DNA of 64,000 nt from Heloderma charlesbogerti (Eukaryota; Chordata; Lepidosauria; Squamata; Helodermatidae): positions 62,001 to 126,000 of the forward strand of contig JANEZZ010001408.1 in the NCBI GenBank assembly GCA_026122225.1. The letters are read 5' to 3'. Each line of letters opens with the position of its first letter. Position 1 is the first letter of the stretch. Of this stretch, positions 34,511 through 45,194 are shown in pieces. The position numbers and the translations under genes were made by a program. Below the pieces are notes generated by a model. That model saw nothing but the letters and a program-made list of their open reading frames with translations. It was not told where the DNA came from and made no database searches.

Positions 34511-35104
34511 TGCTTTCCCCACCCTTTTATTGACTAAGAGTGCTACTCCATTTCTTCTAAGGGATTCTTGCCCACAGTAGTAGATATAATGGTCACCTGA
34601 ATTAAATTCGCTCATGCTGGTCCATTTTAGTTCGCTGATTCCCAAGATGTCGATGTTCAATCTTGCCATCTCATGTTTGACCACCTCCAGCTTACCTTGA
34701 TTCATTGATCTGACATTCCAGGTTCCTAAACAATATTGTTCTTTACAGCATTGGATTTTCTTTTCACCACCAGACACATCCACAGCTGAGTGTCCTTTCG
34801 GCTTTGGCCCAGCCACTTCACTCTTTCTGGCGCTTCTTGGAAATTCCCTCTGCTCTTCCTCAGTAGTATATTGGACACCTTCCGACCTGAGGGGCTCATC
34901 TTCCGGCATCATATCTTTTAGCCTTGTGATACGTTCCATGGGGTTTTCTTGGCAAGAATCCTGGAGTGGGTTGCCATTTCCTTCTCCAGTGGACCACATT
35001 TTGTCAGAACTCTCCACCATGACCTGTCCGTCTTGGATGGCCCTGCACGGCATAGCTTATGGCTTCACTGAGTTACGCAAGCCCCTTCGCCAGAACAAGG
35101 CAGT
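34511..35104 (-). mobile_element. BovB 5' part, - strand (left of provirus 2)
   Basis: On the - strand it has the BovB 5' region (ERITRLKDM, QYCLGTWNVRSMNQGK) and the start of the AP-type endonuclease (ARLNIDILGISELKW), stopping at NKRVGKAV. The last 15 or so bases of its 5' end lie beyond provirus 2 at 40375-40390. Confidence 0.85.
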
Positions 35105-35516
35105 TGTTAGATAAAAAGTTCTTGCTTCTGGTTGAAAGAAAGGATGCCAGACAGGCAGCAGTGGATCCAACACTATTTTATTGAACGTTTTGCAAAACGG
35201 GTGCAGAGCAGCCAGCAGTCTGGACCCCGAGCTAAGCAAGCATAAGTCTTTTTATACCCCCTCCCCTTTACAATTTTCTGTTAGCCACAAGACATGTCAA
35301 CTGACTGAGCCGTTAGCTGACTCATTAGAGCACGACTGTGTCAACATGTTTATTTCTGATTATGCTTATGTGACTGTCTCACCAGACTTCCCCTTTTTAA
35401 CAGATGTACACTGCCACTGGACATGTGTCCGGTGGGCTCAATAATTATGACTAATAGCTCAAAGGTCTAGCAAAGAGCTGACAGCCAAAGAAAAAGAGGA
35501 CAGTCTTTTTCTAACA
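35105..35516 (-). repeat. Provirus 2 3' LTR
   Basis: TGTTAGA...TCTAACA ends as in provirus 1, but longer and different inside. A TATA-like GTATAAAAAG lies near 35250 on the - strand, and AATAAA lies in the U3/R part near 35178. Confidence 0.92.
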
Positions 35517-35555
35517 ATTCCCTCCTTTAAGTCTTTACTCATGTCTTAAAGCGTT

Positions 35556-36950
35556 TTAAAACAGGGTTTCTGTATCAGCACAATAAAGCAAGAGCATTTG
35601 TTTTGACAGAGCAGTTTCAATTAACTGCTGGGATTTATAAACAAGAGGTGATTGTGGCTTTTGGATGGTTTCTTCGCCTGTGTCCCTGGCAGCTTCTGGT
35701 GGGGTGCCAGGGAGCAGAGGACCGTTGCCCGTGTCCTCCTGTTCTTTCCAGGTGACAGAAGGAAGCAAGGGTCGCCTAAATGGCTTTATCCGGCTGCAAT
35801 GTGTCCATTTGCTAGAACCCACAAGCTTTATACATGAGTGGCTGGTTGGTCCCACCAAATAAGGCCCCTCCCACCCTTCCTTTAAAGCTTCTTTATTCTA
35901 CTTTTTCAGCAGCACCTCGTCTTTTGTCTGGAAGAGATGGATAGGTGCATCTAACGGCGATCTCTGGAACGGAATGGAATAAACTCATAGCTGTGAAAGG
36001 ACAGACTGTAGAGAAGTCAACTGATCTCTTAGCATCTGATCACCCATCTCCCACTTGACGTCCTCCCTCCTTCTGCAGTGTACCCGAGGCGGGAACCTAA
36101 ACATTAGCTCAAAGGGGGACAGCTTTATGTCTTTTCTTGGCATTTTTCGAAGCTTTGTCAAAGCTATTGGCAGAGCCTCTACCCAAGTGAGTCTTACCCC
36201 TTGCTGGAGCTTGGTTAGAGTCTCCTTGAGACTCCGATTGGTTCTTTCAACCTGCCTACTCGCCTGGGGTCTCTAAGGGCAGTGTGAGTGCCACTCTACC
36301 CCCAGAGCTTGTGCCAAACCTTGCGTAACAGCTGAGGTGAAATGTGAGCCCTGGTCGGACTCTACAACCTCAGGCAGGGAGAACCGGGGCACCACCTCCT
36401 GTAACAACTTAGCAACTACCGTTTTTGCTTGACAGTTTCTGCATGGGAATGCTTTTACTCACCCTGTCATTTGACACACTATTACAAGCAAGTATCTGCA
36501 ACCCCTACACGGTGGCATTTCAGCAAAATCAATCTGCACCCTCTGGAAGGGATAATACGCCCATGGTTGCCCTCCCTTTGGTGGAGGGGGTGCCCTGGGG
36601 GAATTAATTTTCTGGCAAACTTCACATGTTGCTGCTAATCGATGGGCACATACAGTTAGGCCAGGAGAGACGAACAGCCTCTTGCAATAGTCAATCATAG
36701 CTGATGCCCCAGGATGTCCAAGAGAGTGATGCACTTGTTCTAAGACAGCTCCCTGCAGGGTCTGCGGTAGGAGCAGTCTCCCATCTGTCATCTGGAACCA
36801 TCCGTCGCCACGGGGACTTACTCTGTGTTCTTGCGCCATCTGTAACTCGGAAGGGGAGTATGTGGGGGCTCCTCTCTTCTGGGTAAGACAAGAAATGTCT
36901 CTTGGATTCTTCCTTTGGCTGCCCTCTTTGCGGCCTCATTTGCCCTTAAG
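35556..36950 (-). pseudogene. pol: Provirus 2 integrase, fused to the env tail
   Basis: The open frame 36839-36459 carries the HHCC region (CEVCQK) and QIDFAEMP. The catalytic core continues in other frames to about 36060. The C-terminal domain (VGPTSHSCIKLV) lies in the frame 35858-35556, which passes without a stop into the env cytoplasmic-tail sequence because env has been deleted between them. Frame breaks make it non-functional. Confidence 0.8.
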
Positions 36951-37233
36951 CAACTCGGCCAGCCTCTTGCCACGACATCAAGGACCTTGGAGTAATATCC
37001 CACCGGCCTCCAGGAGGGGCCCTTTCGCTGGCAAAGTACTCTCGAGGCTACGCCTTTATTTTTATGCACATAGAGTCTAAATGGTCGACTGGGATTTGGT
37101 ATGGCTAGGGCAGGTGGCGACACAAGGGCAGCTTTGAGACTGAGGAAAGACTTATTTATCTTTTTAGTCCATTTCCATTTATCTAATTTATCTTTTTGCA
37201 GTGCCCCATACAGCGGTCGCGCCGTCTCCCCAT
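36951..37233 (-). pseudogene. pol: Provirus 2 pol connection fragment
   Basis: Resumes at GETARPLYGAL right after the SNX17 segment and matches provirus 1 at about 15140-14860. It then jumps at about 36951 to sequence just before integrase, so RNase H is deleted. Confidence 0.8.
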
Positions 37234-38000
37234 CTATGTAGACAAGAGGATGGGCAGCTGGCTGGGGTTGAGGCACATGGAGATCTACCCAGGAGGAGAT
37301 TTTATATCCCACAGAGTTGCGTCAGGGCAGGGCCCCTAGAGGTCTTTATCACCAATGCCCTCAAAGGTGTAGTTGGCCCCAATGTCAGCAGAAGAGCTGG
37401 AACGGCTAATGGCATGCAGACGGAGCCCAATTTGCTTGAGACTTTTGCAATAGACTCCCTGCTTGCATCAGGAGAATCCAAAAGAGGGGGAGCCTTTACT
37501 GCTTGCTGGCTGCCTGGCTGCTGCAGGGCTCCATTGACTCGCCTGCGGAACATCTTGCGGATGCTGCCTCTTGATTTTTTTCATCATCAGTTTATCCACC
37601 ATAGACTGCAGGCAGATGCTCAGCATTATGGCCTGCAGGCTGGTGATTGTGACCCACTGTAGGCAGTCTTTATTTATCAGGTACTTAAAGGCAAGTTCTA
37701 GCTTCACCTCTGACTTGCCAGCGGTAGGGCCTGATATCTCGTTGTGCACGGGGACCGAGGAAGTGACCCGCCAGCAGCACATTCGGGTCACCTTGAAACT
37801 TCCCTCCTTGATCTGGTCATTGGGCAGCTTGACCTGGAAGTTCAGCTTACTATTCTCAGCCCCCACAATGACGTGGCAGCCCTTCTCGGGGAAGTCTGTG
37901 ATGCAGGGGTCAAATTTGAGATAGCTGTAATACTTGAGGGTCTGTGCCAAGCGGATGAACTCCTTCTTGGAGACCTTATCTTGTAGGGACTTCAGCTGAT
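37234..38000 (-). pseudogene. SNX17: Captured host SNX17 cDNA segment (C-terminal part plus 3' UTR)
   Basis: Intronless host sequence in viral sense orientation. The - strand translation follows the C-terminal part of sorting nexin 17, from HQLKSLQDKVSKKEF through FRVTR-like and CWRVTSSVP blocks, WVTITSLQAIMLSICLQSM and QQAVKAPPLLDSPDASRES, to FEGIGDKDL and the native stop (37336-37338). About 100 bases of 3' UTR follow. From known SNX17 this covers the later FERM modules and the tail, without the PX domain. SNX17 sorts NPxY cargo such as LDL-receptor family proteins and integrins on endosomes with the Retriever complex. One extra A in an A7 run (37575-37581) and a second frame change near 37425 break the frame. 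It does not join the viral frame: protease runs into a stop at 37976-37978. Confidence 0.92.
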
Positions 38001-38525
38001 GGTGTTGCCAACTTGGCACGAGAGGCCCTTCCGACCCCGGCCCAAACTAGGGGATTGACTCTGTTTTCTATTAAGCACCAGTCCTCGTCTGCCTCTGGGG
38101 CGGGCTCCTCTGCAACCTTTGAAAGGGCCATTTGATAGTTACTGCTCTGTTGCTTGGGGAGCTGTACTTCTATCCTTCCGTCAGAAGTGAAAGCAATCTC
38201 AATTTGGAGCTTAGTCAATAAGTCCCTTCTTAACAATGCCACCGGACAGGAGGGGGTACAGACAAATGCATGTGCTAGGTGTGTTTTCCCAACCTTGGTG
38301 AGCAAGGGACGAGAAAGGGGCACTCGGGTTGCCCTTCCCTCGACCCCCATTATGGTGGTAGATCCCCCACTTCCCGTTGGTGGTTGGCTAAGGGGGGAGG
38401 ATGGACAGGGCGGCCCCTGTATCTACAAGGGCATTGTAGGAACAGCCCCCAACTTTAATTTTGACTATGGGGTCCCGTCTTGCCTCAGAGACGGCTCAGA
38501 GGGGGCTGGGCCCCGGTCTGTCTTA
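38001..38525 (-). pseudogene. pro: Provirus 2 protease
   Basis: Aligns with the protease of provirus 1 (GRATRVPLSRPL, CPVALLRRDLLTKLQ). The Asp-Thr-Gly region near 38430 is out of frame with the main open frame 38350-37976. It ends by running into the SNX17 segment. Confidence 0.75.
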
Positions 38526-38538
38526 GTCTCTTTCTTGT

Positions 38539-39564
38539 TCATGCAAAATCCTTTCTGCCCTCCCCCTCCACACCCTCCTCTCTCTCTTTTTGCTTCAAGG
38601 CTTCACAGTCACGCTTCCAGTGCCTAATTTTCTTACAGAAGGCACACTGGTCTCTTCTCAGGGAGGACCCCTTCCTCCCTCCTTTTCCTCTCTTCTTAGC
38701 TCCTCCTTTGTTGGGTCTGAGAACCGCAGCGAGGAGCTTCGCTTGCCTCTTGTCTTTCATAAACTTTCTGAGCTCTACTAAAACACTTAGGTCAGCCACC
38801 AATCTTCTCTCAACTTTCTGCAACTTCTTTCTGATGTCTTGGCAACTATTTCCCACAAACTGAGTCGTGAGAATCCTTAAATTATTTGGGTCCTTCAAGT
38901 CAATATCAGTATACTTGGCGAAGGCTTCCCTTAGCCTTTGGAGGAACACGGCAGGAGGTTCATTTTTGTCTTGTTTTAAAGTCAGGACTTTTTGCAAATT
39001 GGGGGCCCCCCGCGCGGCTTGCTTCATGCCCGTTAAAACGAACCAAAAATACTCAGCATGTAGCTGTCTCTGTGCCGCCATGGCTACCCCCCAATCGGGC
39101 CGTCCTGTGGGCAGAGCTGCTGCCGTCTCATCCTCAGTTGCCTGGGGGTGTTCCTCTCTAAACCTGGCCCATGCCCCCACAAGGATGGTTGGTTTCTTAT
39201 TGACCATCACAGGAGGGGCCAGAGACATGCATATGACAACCCACAGAGCGGGCTTGCCGCCAAGGGGTATGCAGGTCGCCCATGAATCGATATAGGGGAA
39301 CTGGTCTCAACTTCCCCTCTGTGTTACTATTATACGCACAGCAGATACCAGGGTTGGGTCAAAAGACCCCTCGGGTGGCCATTTGGGTTCTACTACCAGC
39401 CATTCCCGGGCACAAAGAAGGACAAGGCGATCCTTTGTCATCTTAGTTCTATAATCTTGCTTAAAATGTGACCAGTTGCGCAAACAACACTCCAAGGGCA
39501 TATGGGACTCTCCTGTAGGCCTGGATTGGGACCCGCCCATGACGGTGGGGATTTCAATCAACAA
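38539..39564 (-). pseudogene. gag: Provirus 2 gag
   Basis: Matrix start with MGGSQSRPTG near 39540 in the frame 39564-39307. A longer frame 39228-38539 carries capsid and one zinc knuckle (CAFCKKIRHWKRDC). It is shorter than in provirus 1 owing to a deletion between these frames. Confidence 0.8.
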
Positions 39565-39941
39565 TTCTCGCGCTTCGCCCTCCTCTGACCCAGCCCGTCT
39601 CCGGGGTAGGGAAATGCAGATCGGGGCTCCTCACTCTCTTCACCCGTAGGCGTCTCACACAATCACAAACACACCACCGTCCCGCGTTTATCCCCTAATG
39701 TAAACTGTTTCACTTACCCCAAAAGCCTCTTCTGTCCCGCCCGCAGCTGCATCCAGCTGCTTTATTGATCCACTGCCGGTGCCTAAAAGGAGTGATCACG
39801 TCTCCCTCTTCCTCTGGCGTTGGTCCCCAAGTGCTTTCGCCGCCGCCGTCATGAGGAGAAGGCAGTGTAAACAACCGCCTGTGGCCACTTCTCCTCCGCG
39901 GCCCCTCGGTTCAGTGCAAAGGGGACGCACCCCGAAGCAGG

Positions 39942-39959
39942 ATCTGAGTCACGGCACCA
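39942..39959 (-). promoter_or_regulatory. Primer binding site (tRNA-His, one mismatch) of provirus 2
   Basis: On the - strand TGGTGCCGTGACTCAGAT, three bases after the 5' LTR. It differs from the provirus 1 site at one base. Confidence 0.8.
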
Positions 39960-39962
39960 AAT

Positions 39963-40374
39963 TGTTAGATAAAAAGTTCTTGCTTCTGGTTGAAAGAAAG
40001 GATGCCAGACAGGCAGCAGTGGATCCAACACTATTTTATTGAACGTTTTGCAAAACGGGTGCAGAGCAGTCAGCAGTCTGGACCCCGAGCTAAGCAAGCA
40101 TAAGTCTTTTTATACCCCCTCCCCTTTACAATTTTCTGTTAGCCACAAGACATGTCAACTGACTGAGCTGTTAGCTGACTCATTAGAGCACGACTGTGTC
40201 AACATGTTTATTTCTGATTATGCTTATGTGACTATCTCACCAGACTTCCCCTTTTTAACAGATGTACACTGCCACTGGACATGTGTCCGGTGGGCTCAAT
40301 AATTATGACTAATAGCTCAAAGGTCTAGCAAAGAGCTGACAGCCAAAGAATAAGAGGACAGTCTTTTTCTAACA
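39963..40374 (-). repeat. Provirus 2 5' LTR
   Basis: 412 bases, same ends as the 3' LTR, with four substitutions by eye. Confidence 0.92.
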
Positions 40375-40390
40375 CAGTGATCCATGAAGG

Positions 40391-41218
40391 GGAAAGTCCA
40401 GGTAGGGAAAATTAATCCAGGCAGAGAGTGAAGACAATATTTTAAATTGAAAAGTGTTGTGAAGCCCATGCTTCACCAGTGAGCGAAATAAAATAGCAGG
40501 CAAAAACTACACTGAGCTGCTCAGGCGCCAGGAGAAACTGGCTTGGGGAAAGATAGCCCAAAATAGTCTTAAAGCCAAGAGAAAACATGTTCAAAAAGCT
40601 CTCAAAACAAATCAAAATGTGCTGCTAAAGTTCAGACTTAAGCAAAAGGTAAAAATCAAGCAAATGAGGTTGGAACATATGTGGTTCTTGTCTTTTTCAC
40701 AGGGTGCTGTTGCTTTCTTTAATCCCCTGACAGCCCTCACTTTTCTGCTTTTTGATTGGCTTTTTTCTGTAGTTGCAAACTGGAGAATTTGGTTCTGAAT
40801 TGGTTCTGAATGACATATTGGGGCGGCGGGGGAGCGGGGAGAAACCTGCAGGGACAGTTTCTCATTGTTTTAGGCATCTTATCTTCCTCTAGGCCTTCTC
40901 AGGGAACACTCTGGACCATGGAGCTGCTAAAGTGCAGGGAGTAACAAACGTAATCTTTTCTCATACTGCTCCATTGTTCCATGGCTTGACCACAGCTTTG
41001 TCAGCACGACTGCTTGCTTCTTAAACTCCAGGCAGCAAAACTTTCTACCCTCAAGGAAAAACAGGCCTGCTTATGAAGCAAAGTTTCACTCCTATTCCAT
41101 TCCATAGCCTCCTTCTAAGCCCTCTATTTCCAGCACTTGAATCCAAAAGAGCAGCTAGTAATACAAATGATTAAGGGGAAAGGGGGGGGGGAGCAGAGGA
41201 AGAAGGGGAATGGCTGGG
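40391..41218. other. Spacer, nothing recognised
   Basis: Sequence between the BovB 5' end and the next CR1. No exon, RNA gene or clear repeat was seen. Confidence 0.4.
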
Positions 41219-42166
41219 AGTCATAGAATGAATCATAGAATAGTAGGGTTGGAAGGGGCCTATAAGGCCATCGAGTCCAACCCCCTGCTCAATGCAGGAA
41301 TCCAGGTCAGAGGCAGAGCATCCCTGACAGATAGCTGTCCAGCCTCATCTTGAATGCCTCCAGTGTGGGAGAGCCCACAACCTCCCTAGGTAATTGGTTC
41401 CACTGTCGTATTGCTCTAACAGTCAGGAAATTTTTCCTGATGTTCAGCCAGAATCTGGCTTCCTCTAACGTGAGCCCATTCTTCCTTGTCCTGCACTCTG
41501 AGATGATTGAGAAGAGATGCTGGCCTTCCTCTCTGTGATAACCTTTCAAATACTTGAAGAGCGCTATCATACCTCAGTCTTCTCTTCTCAAGGCTAAACA
41601 TGCCCAGGTCTTTTAGTATCTCTTCATAGGGCTTTGTTTCTAGTCCCCTGATCATCTTTGTTGCCCTCCTCTGAATCCTCTCCAGTTTGTCTGCATCCTT
41701 CTCAAAATGTGGTGCCCAGAACTGGACACAGTACTCCAGATGAGGCCTGATCAGTGCTGAGTAGAGGGGAATTAGTACTTCCCGAGATTTGGAAGCTATG
41801 CTTCTATTAATGCAGCCCAAAATAGCATTTGCCTTTTTTGCAGCCACATCACGTTGTTGGCTCATATTCAGCTTGTGATCGACAACAATTCCAAGATCCT
41901 TCTCGCTTGTAGTGTTGTTGAGCCACGTATCCCCCATCTTGTAACTGTGCGTTTGGTTTCTTTTTCCTAGGTGCAGAATTTGGCATTTATCCTTATTAAA
42001 TGTCGTTCTGTTGTTTTCTGCCCAGCACTCCAGTCTATCAAGATCACTTTGATTTTTGTTTCTGTCTTCCAAAGTATTAGCTATCCCGCCCAATTTTGTG
42101 TCATCTGCAAATTTGATCAGCGTTCCCTGTACCTCCTCCTCCAAGTCATTCATAAAAAATGTTGAA
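41219..42166 (-). mobile_element. CR1 LINE, 5' truncated
   Basis: On the - strand the frame 42237-41416 has the FADDTKLGG box, CQILHLGKRNQTHSYKMGD and the ORF2 C-terminus. It is followed by a classic CR1 3' end (GGACTCGATGGCC) and terminal ATTCTATGATTCATTCTATG repeats. Its reverse transcriptase is cut just before the active site at about 42166. Confidence 0.85.
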
Positions 42167-42239
42167 GAGCAGACCAGTAAATAGGTGCAGTGGGTCCACT
42201 CATGCTGAGGGGATTGCTTGTCTGCGTATGCACACACAG

Positions 42240-43020
42240 AGGTCCCAGAAACGTAGTTAGCTGCTGCTGGTGGTGGTGCTTTTTCTCCACACAGCAGTTA
42301 TTCCCCCCCTCCCCCAACATTCCAGGTGCTGAGTTATGAAATCTCATAGGGATTCATTATACAAATAAAAATTATTTTGAAAATAAGTAAACTGATTTTT
42401 TTTTAAAAGAAATTCCATTCCACCAACTACAATAGAAAGGGAATAGGAAAACATATATGGTTTTCATATATAGCCTCCAGCTTTTTGGCAAATGATGGGC
42501 ACAAATGGTTGCCAAAACATGTTTTCAGTGCCAACACTGCATGACTGAGTATTTATTTTATTTTTTCTGTTAACTGCCCTTTCTCCCTCAGTTTCTGTTA
42601 ACTGCCCTCCCTTTAACCAATCTTCCTGAAATTTTCAGGTTATGTAAAATAAACATTTCTGTCTCTCACCTGTGATTTTCAGGAAGATTGCTGAAACCCT
42701 TTCAATTTTATTAAAGTTAGAATAACCCACCCCCCTGATTTTTATTTAACATAGCAGAACCCTTTTTTGACTGGTCACCTTATCTATTGGGGGCACAAAT
42801 GTGCTGCCAATAATGTATTCTGTGGTAGCTTCATCCTATTACTGCAGTTTAATTTAAGCAGCATGATACCTAAGGCTTGCAAATGTTAGGCATTTGGGAA
42901 GAGTGTAGATGTATGAATTGCTCAGTTGTGAAATTATTTTATATGGAGGAATGTATCTTTATCCCAAATGAATCAGTGAAGTCAGAAAGCAACATTTCTT
43001 TGTTTAATATGTAAGAAACT
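42240..43020. other. Spacer, nothing recognised
   Basis: AT-rich sequence downstream of the orphan exon 1, in the position where an intron would lie. No exon 2 was found here. Confidence 0.4.
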
Positions 43021-43023
43021 CAC

Positions 43024-43077
43024 TGAATAGCAGCAAATAATCAGAGTGACTAGCAGAAGGACAGTTGTCAGCTTCAT
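43024..43077 (-). pseudogene. Orphan secretoglobin exon 1
   Basis: The - strand encodes a signal peptide MKLTTVLLLVTLIICCYS, nearly the same as in gene C. The G that closes this exon in genes A and C is missing, so the sequence reads TATTCA-GTGAGT and the phase is changed. The region further along the - strand holds CR1, BovB and provirus 2, and no matching exon 2 or 3 was found. Confidence 0.75.
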
Positions 43078-43152
43078 GGTGGAAGTGGTTGTCTACTGTG
43101 TACCAGAAGGCAAAATGGAATGGACTCTCTTTGGAAACTCATGGACAGAGCG

Positions 43153-43167
43153 TAAATATATATATAT
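43153..43167 (-). promoter_or_regulatory. TATA box region of the orphan exon 1
   Basis: A (TA)n stretch about 80 bases before the ATG on the - strand. It aligns with TATA-like motifs at 32715-32727 and 52428-52434. Confidence 0.5.
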
Positions 43168-44260
43168 GGGTGGTTGCTGGTTATGGTGCCAGCAACTGAG
43201 TCAATGCCAGGAGACAAATTCTTTAGAAATGCAGTCCAAGCTATGTTTGGCCATGAAGTGAATCCCAAGATGAGGAAGAAAATGATTACAAGTATATCAC
43301 TTTGTTCTTGTTTCCTTGGTAATGGAGTCACCCAAATGTTTTAGATTCACTTATTTGTGTAATCCGCAAACACGAGATAATGAGAAAAGATATTTTGTAG
43401 ACAAATAATATGTACTTAACTAAATTGATCCAGGAAATTGTAGGAAAACCCTTATGAAATACGTCCACCTGGCATTCACTTGTCACTTGTCATCTGGCTG
43501 TTGAATCTTAAGTTTCTTTGTAAGAAACTTGTGGGTAACATTGTACTCAGATGATTTATGGTAGAGCAGATGAAGGATCAAGTCCCAAGGCAAAAGCACA
43601 AATTGTGCCCAACATGGGGCGAATGCCACGAATAGCATCTCCATAGCAAGTTTTCCACTATCAATCATTTTGCTTAATATCATGTATTCCTTCTATTGTC
43701 AATAGGTTGTCCATTTCTCCAGACCTGCTCTGTTGCATTTCTACATCCATGATTGTAACTGTATGTTTGGTGTTTTAAATTCATTTTGTCATTTGTTAGC
43801 TGCTGATAGAGCCTATGCTAAAGGGCAGCGTGTACATTCTATACTCCTATTGATGATGATGATGATGATATAAGAAATATAATAACAATACAACAATAGC
43901 TACACTGGCTCACTACTGACATTAGCAGTTGGTACAACTTATCCCCCATTTCATGGCATGCTTGATCTGCTGTTTTCTGCACAGAAACAGGCCAGGGCAT
44001 GTTTCTCCTGGTGAGTTTGTGACCCTGTCTTGGCTTTGTGTTCCGGCAGTTTGCCTTTATACACTACTTGGCAGATGGAACTTTATATCTAATACTATTT
44101 GCATTTTCCCAGCCTTACTTGCTGCATTTATATATTCATTTATATATTCATGCTGGTAACTGGCATATGTCAAAGAGGTGTCCCTAAGCAGGAAACCTGC
44201 ACAATTTCAGAAGGATAGGTGCAGGGGCTATGGAGATGTAATCAACCAAAAAACAGTTTA

Positions 44261-44390
44261 GGGTGCAATGCTGTGCATATTTAGACAGAAGAAAGCCCTA
44301 CAGTTCTCAGCATTCCCCAGCCATGCTGGCTGGCTGGGGAATGCTGAAAGTTGTAGGACTTTTATCTGTCTAAACATGCATAGGATTGAA
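44261..44390. mobile_element. Palindromic MITE (GGGTGCAATCC family), copy 1
   Basis: The two halves are inverted copies built on GGGTGCAATCCTATGCATG and TTTAGACAG. A (GAT)n microsatellite is nearby at 43850-43870. Confidence 0.7.
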
Positions 44391-45033
44391 TTCTTATGGC
44401 ATTTTTTGTTTTCAGTTCAGTTGGTCCCAAAGTCACAAGAGGACAGGAGTGGATGATGAACGTGGAATGTGGTTTAGCTTCTCTGGAGATGCCAGATGAG
44501 TCTGGGGTAGCGCTGGAGTCAGGGGACCCCAAAGGTTCTTCAGACGTCGTGACATCAAAGTCTTCATCTAAGGACCCTGGGTCAGGCATGGACAGGGAGA
44601 CACCTCCTGTGTTCTGTTTGTAATGCTATTCAATGTAATATCTCAGGAAATTTGGGGGCATGGTGAGGGAAGTGTAGGGATCAAGGCCTCACACAACCTG
44701 TCTGAAAGTAGAAACACAGTATGGGGGCCTTGGTAGCTATGCTTAATCCTGCACCTTAGATGGGGAAGGAAATGAAAACATGGATTGGGGCCTCGCATTG
44801 CCTTGTAGAAAGGCCCTGCTGTTCCTCTCTGTGCAGCAAGAAAAGAATGCACAGGGATTGAGGTCTTGCATTGACATTCTGCTTTCAGAACAGGAGTGCT
44901 GGTGGGATAGGGGGAAAGCCTGCAAAGCATGTGCCTGGAGAGGCAGGTGAGTCGCTGCCTGCTCCAGCTTGCCCCTCTTGACATGTGCCTGGAGTGCCAT
45001 AATTGAAAGTCTGCTATTGGAGATAAGTGATTT

Positions 45034-45170
45034 GGGGTGCAATCCTATGCATGTTTAGACAGAAAAAAAGCCCCATACTTCCCAGCATGCCTCAGCCAGC
45101 AAGTATGGCTGGCTGGGGCATGCTGGGATTTGGACTTTGTTCTGTCTAAACATGCATAGGATTGCACCCT
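45034..45170. mobile_element. Palindromic MITE (GGGTGCAATCC family), copy 2
   Basis: The best copy: GGGTGCAATCCTATGCATG at the left and its inverse at the right, with an inner CAGCATGCC...GGCATGCTG hairpin. Confidence 0.75.
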
Positions 45171-45194
45171 TAGAGGAGGAAAAAGAACTGACAG

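Larger units (their letters stand above)
35105..40374 (-). mobile_element. Provirus 2: deleted retrovirus carrying captured SNX17
   Basis: Two 412-bp LTRs and an exact CAGT duplication (35101-35104 and 40375-40378). On the - strand: LTR, tRNA-His-type primer site, gag, protease, host SNX17 segment, a short pol connection piece, integrase, LTR. The reverse transcriptase core, most of RNase H and nearly all of env are missing, as judged against the related provirus 1. The LTRs differ at four positions by eye (about 1 percent). It must have moved with help from an intact relative. Confidence 0.92.

Noticed and set aside
33309..35053. Long - strand frames opposite the BovB reverse transcriptase
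   Set aside because: They mirror the strong + strand coding of BovB. Only the part at 34511-35053 is real BovB 5' sequence.
37571..37924. + strand frame of 117 codons across the SNX17 block
   Set aside because: It is the antisense shadow of the SNX17 coding strand.
34511..40390. Classic twin-priming inversion of one BovB
   Set aside because: The inverted 5' part lies after the 3' end rather than before it, so the layout does not fit that mechanism.
44396..44623. A 75-codon + strand frame that could be an exon
   Set aside because: A related block at 27806-28000 lies in inverse orientation without a conserved frame, and no splice partners were found. It is treated as repeat or duplicated flank.
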